Assembly: GCA_963922815.1 (NCBI GenBank)
Contig: CAWUKD010000094.1
Coordinates: 1 to 14,229 of the forward strand
Source of the DNA: SZUA-146 sp963922815
GTDB taxonomy: Bacteria; Pseudomonadota; Gammaproteobacteria; Steroidobacterales; SZUA-146
Length of the DNA stretch: 14,229 nt
Direction: 5' to 3'
Shown: positions 13,601 to 14,229 of the stretch, one piece after another
How the letters are laid out: every line of letters starts with the position of its first letter
Position numbering within the stretch: the stretch's first letter is position 1
The notes under the pieces: model-generated
Database searches by the model: none
Told to the model about the DNA's origin: nothing
Seen by the model: only the letters and a program-made list of their open reading frames with translations
Made by a program: the position numbers and the translations under genes

Positions 13601-14229
13601 TCAGTTCGATTCCAGCCGTGAATCATTGTACAGGTGTAAGCTGGAGTCAGCTGTATCACCGTGGCCCATAATACGCACAAAAAAGGCCAGCGACGTATTC
13701 ATAAGTGTGATGATACTGTCGTCGCGCCGAAAACCGTGCCCTTCGCCAACCATCACGACATAGCCTACCGGCACCCCATTGGATTTCAACGCGTCGACCA
13801 TGGTTTCAGCCTGGTTGGGCGGCACCATCTTGTCCTCCGTTCCCTGGAAAAACAGCACGGGTACGCGAATCTGATCGGAAGCAAACAGCGGTGACCTTTC
13901 CCGGTAGAGTTCTTCGTCGTAGGGGGCAACCAGCGAGTCCAGATAGCGGGCTTCAAATTTGTGCGTGTCCTGCACCAGCAGGGCCAGATCGCCTATGCCG
14001 TACAGACTGATGCCCCCGGAAAAGAAGTCGGTAAACGCCAGGGCGCTCAATACCGTATAGCCGCCTGCGCTGCCGCCCATAATATAAACGCGATCAGGGT
14101 GCACCAGCTCCTGGTCAATCAGGTATTGAGAGCCGTTAATGCAGTCTTCAACGTCGTAGATACCCCACTGGCCGCGCAGGCTGTGGCGAAACTCACGTCC
14201 GAAACCCGTGCTTCCCCGATAGTTGACGT
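13601..14229 (-). CDS. S9 family (prolyl oligopeptidase-like) serine peptidase, C-terminal part
   Basis: The catalytic alpha/beta-hydrolase domain of an S9-type peptidase; the gene enters from the right edge and no start is visible. About 208 residues can be read. The fragment begins VNYRGSTGFGREFR, the typical S9 oxyanion region. The nucleophile is in MGGSAGGYTVL (Ser at fragment position 53), the aspartate in GTEDKMVPP (132), and the histidine in GEGHGFRR (164). An internal GTG (14104) is not a real start, since the upstream frame carries the conserved S9 sequence without a break. The missing N-terminal part should be a beta-propeller. It is probably an aminopeptidase or dipeptidyl peptidase acting on short peptides, next to the M19 dipeptidase. 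Whether it is exported cannot be seen. Confidence 0.92.
   Translation of the reverse strand, partial: VNYRGSTGFGREFRHSLRGQWGIYDVEDCINGSQYLIDQELVHPDRVYIMGGSAGGYTVLSALAFTDFFSGGISLYGIGDLALLVQDTHKFEARYLDSLVAPYDEELYRERSPLFASDQIRVPVLFFQGTEDKMVPPNQAETMVDALKSNGVPVGYVVMVGEGHGFRRDDSIITLMNTSLAFFVRIMGHGDTADSSLHLYNDSRLESN

Overview
The window looks like chromosome of a gammaproteobacterium. The core is the block polA / engB / cytochrome c4 / dsbA, an order I recall from Pseudomonas and relatives, with a small-RNA position between polA and engB as in enterobacteria (spf, Spot 42) and Pseudomonas (ersA). The acetylornithine-type carbamoyltransferase and the pairing of an M19 dipeptidase lipoprotein with an S9 peptidase resemble Xanthomonadales/Woeseiales-like lineages more than enterobacteria. 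That placement is inference. No phage, transposon, CRISPR, tRNA or rRNA is visible.

Layout: 1-658 (minus) is the N-terminal part of a large acyl-CoA dehydrogenase, and 759-1319 (minus) a compact rhomboid protease. From 1631 to 3945 (plus) lies a two-gene cell-wall operon: a periplasmic TPR protein and an L,D-transpeptidase, both ending in the same NTF2-like domain. 4211-5795 (minus) holds cytochrome c4 and a lipid-anchored DsbA-like oxidoreductase with a strong terminator. engB (5911-6522, plus) diverges from cytochrome c4 and converges on polA. 6853-11293 (minus) is a compact set: acetyl/succinylornithine carbamoyltransferase, hotdog thioesterase (TAATG overlap), an LptM-type lipoprotein and polA. 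11533-12204 (plus) is a serine carboxylesterase. 12236-13462 and 13601-14229 (both minus) are a lipoprotein M19 dipeptidase and the C-terminal part of an S9 peptidase.

The most interesting element is the 300-bp gap between engB and polA. On the minus strand it has a sigma-E/AlgU-like promoter (GAACTA, 16 bp, TCAAA), then three perfect hairpins, then a 12-bp terminator stem with a U-rich tail. The terminator stem lies inside the last codons of engB. The predicted RNA is about 119 nt and shows C-rich, anti-Shine-Dalgarno-like sequence in three of its four loops. It sits at the Spot 42/ErsA locus and is best read as an envelope-stress small RNA of that positional class. It also fits its surroundings, because many of the neighbours (DsbA-like, L,D-transpeptidase, LptM) are envelope functions.

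A second point is the carbamoyltransferase. From remembered family sequences, it carries Ala where Xanthomonas acetylornithine carbamoyltransferase has the specificity residue Glu92, and it departs from the SxRTR carbamoyl-phosphate motif (SFHTR). Its substrate should not be assumed.
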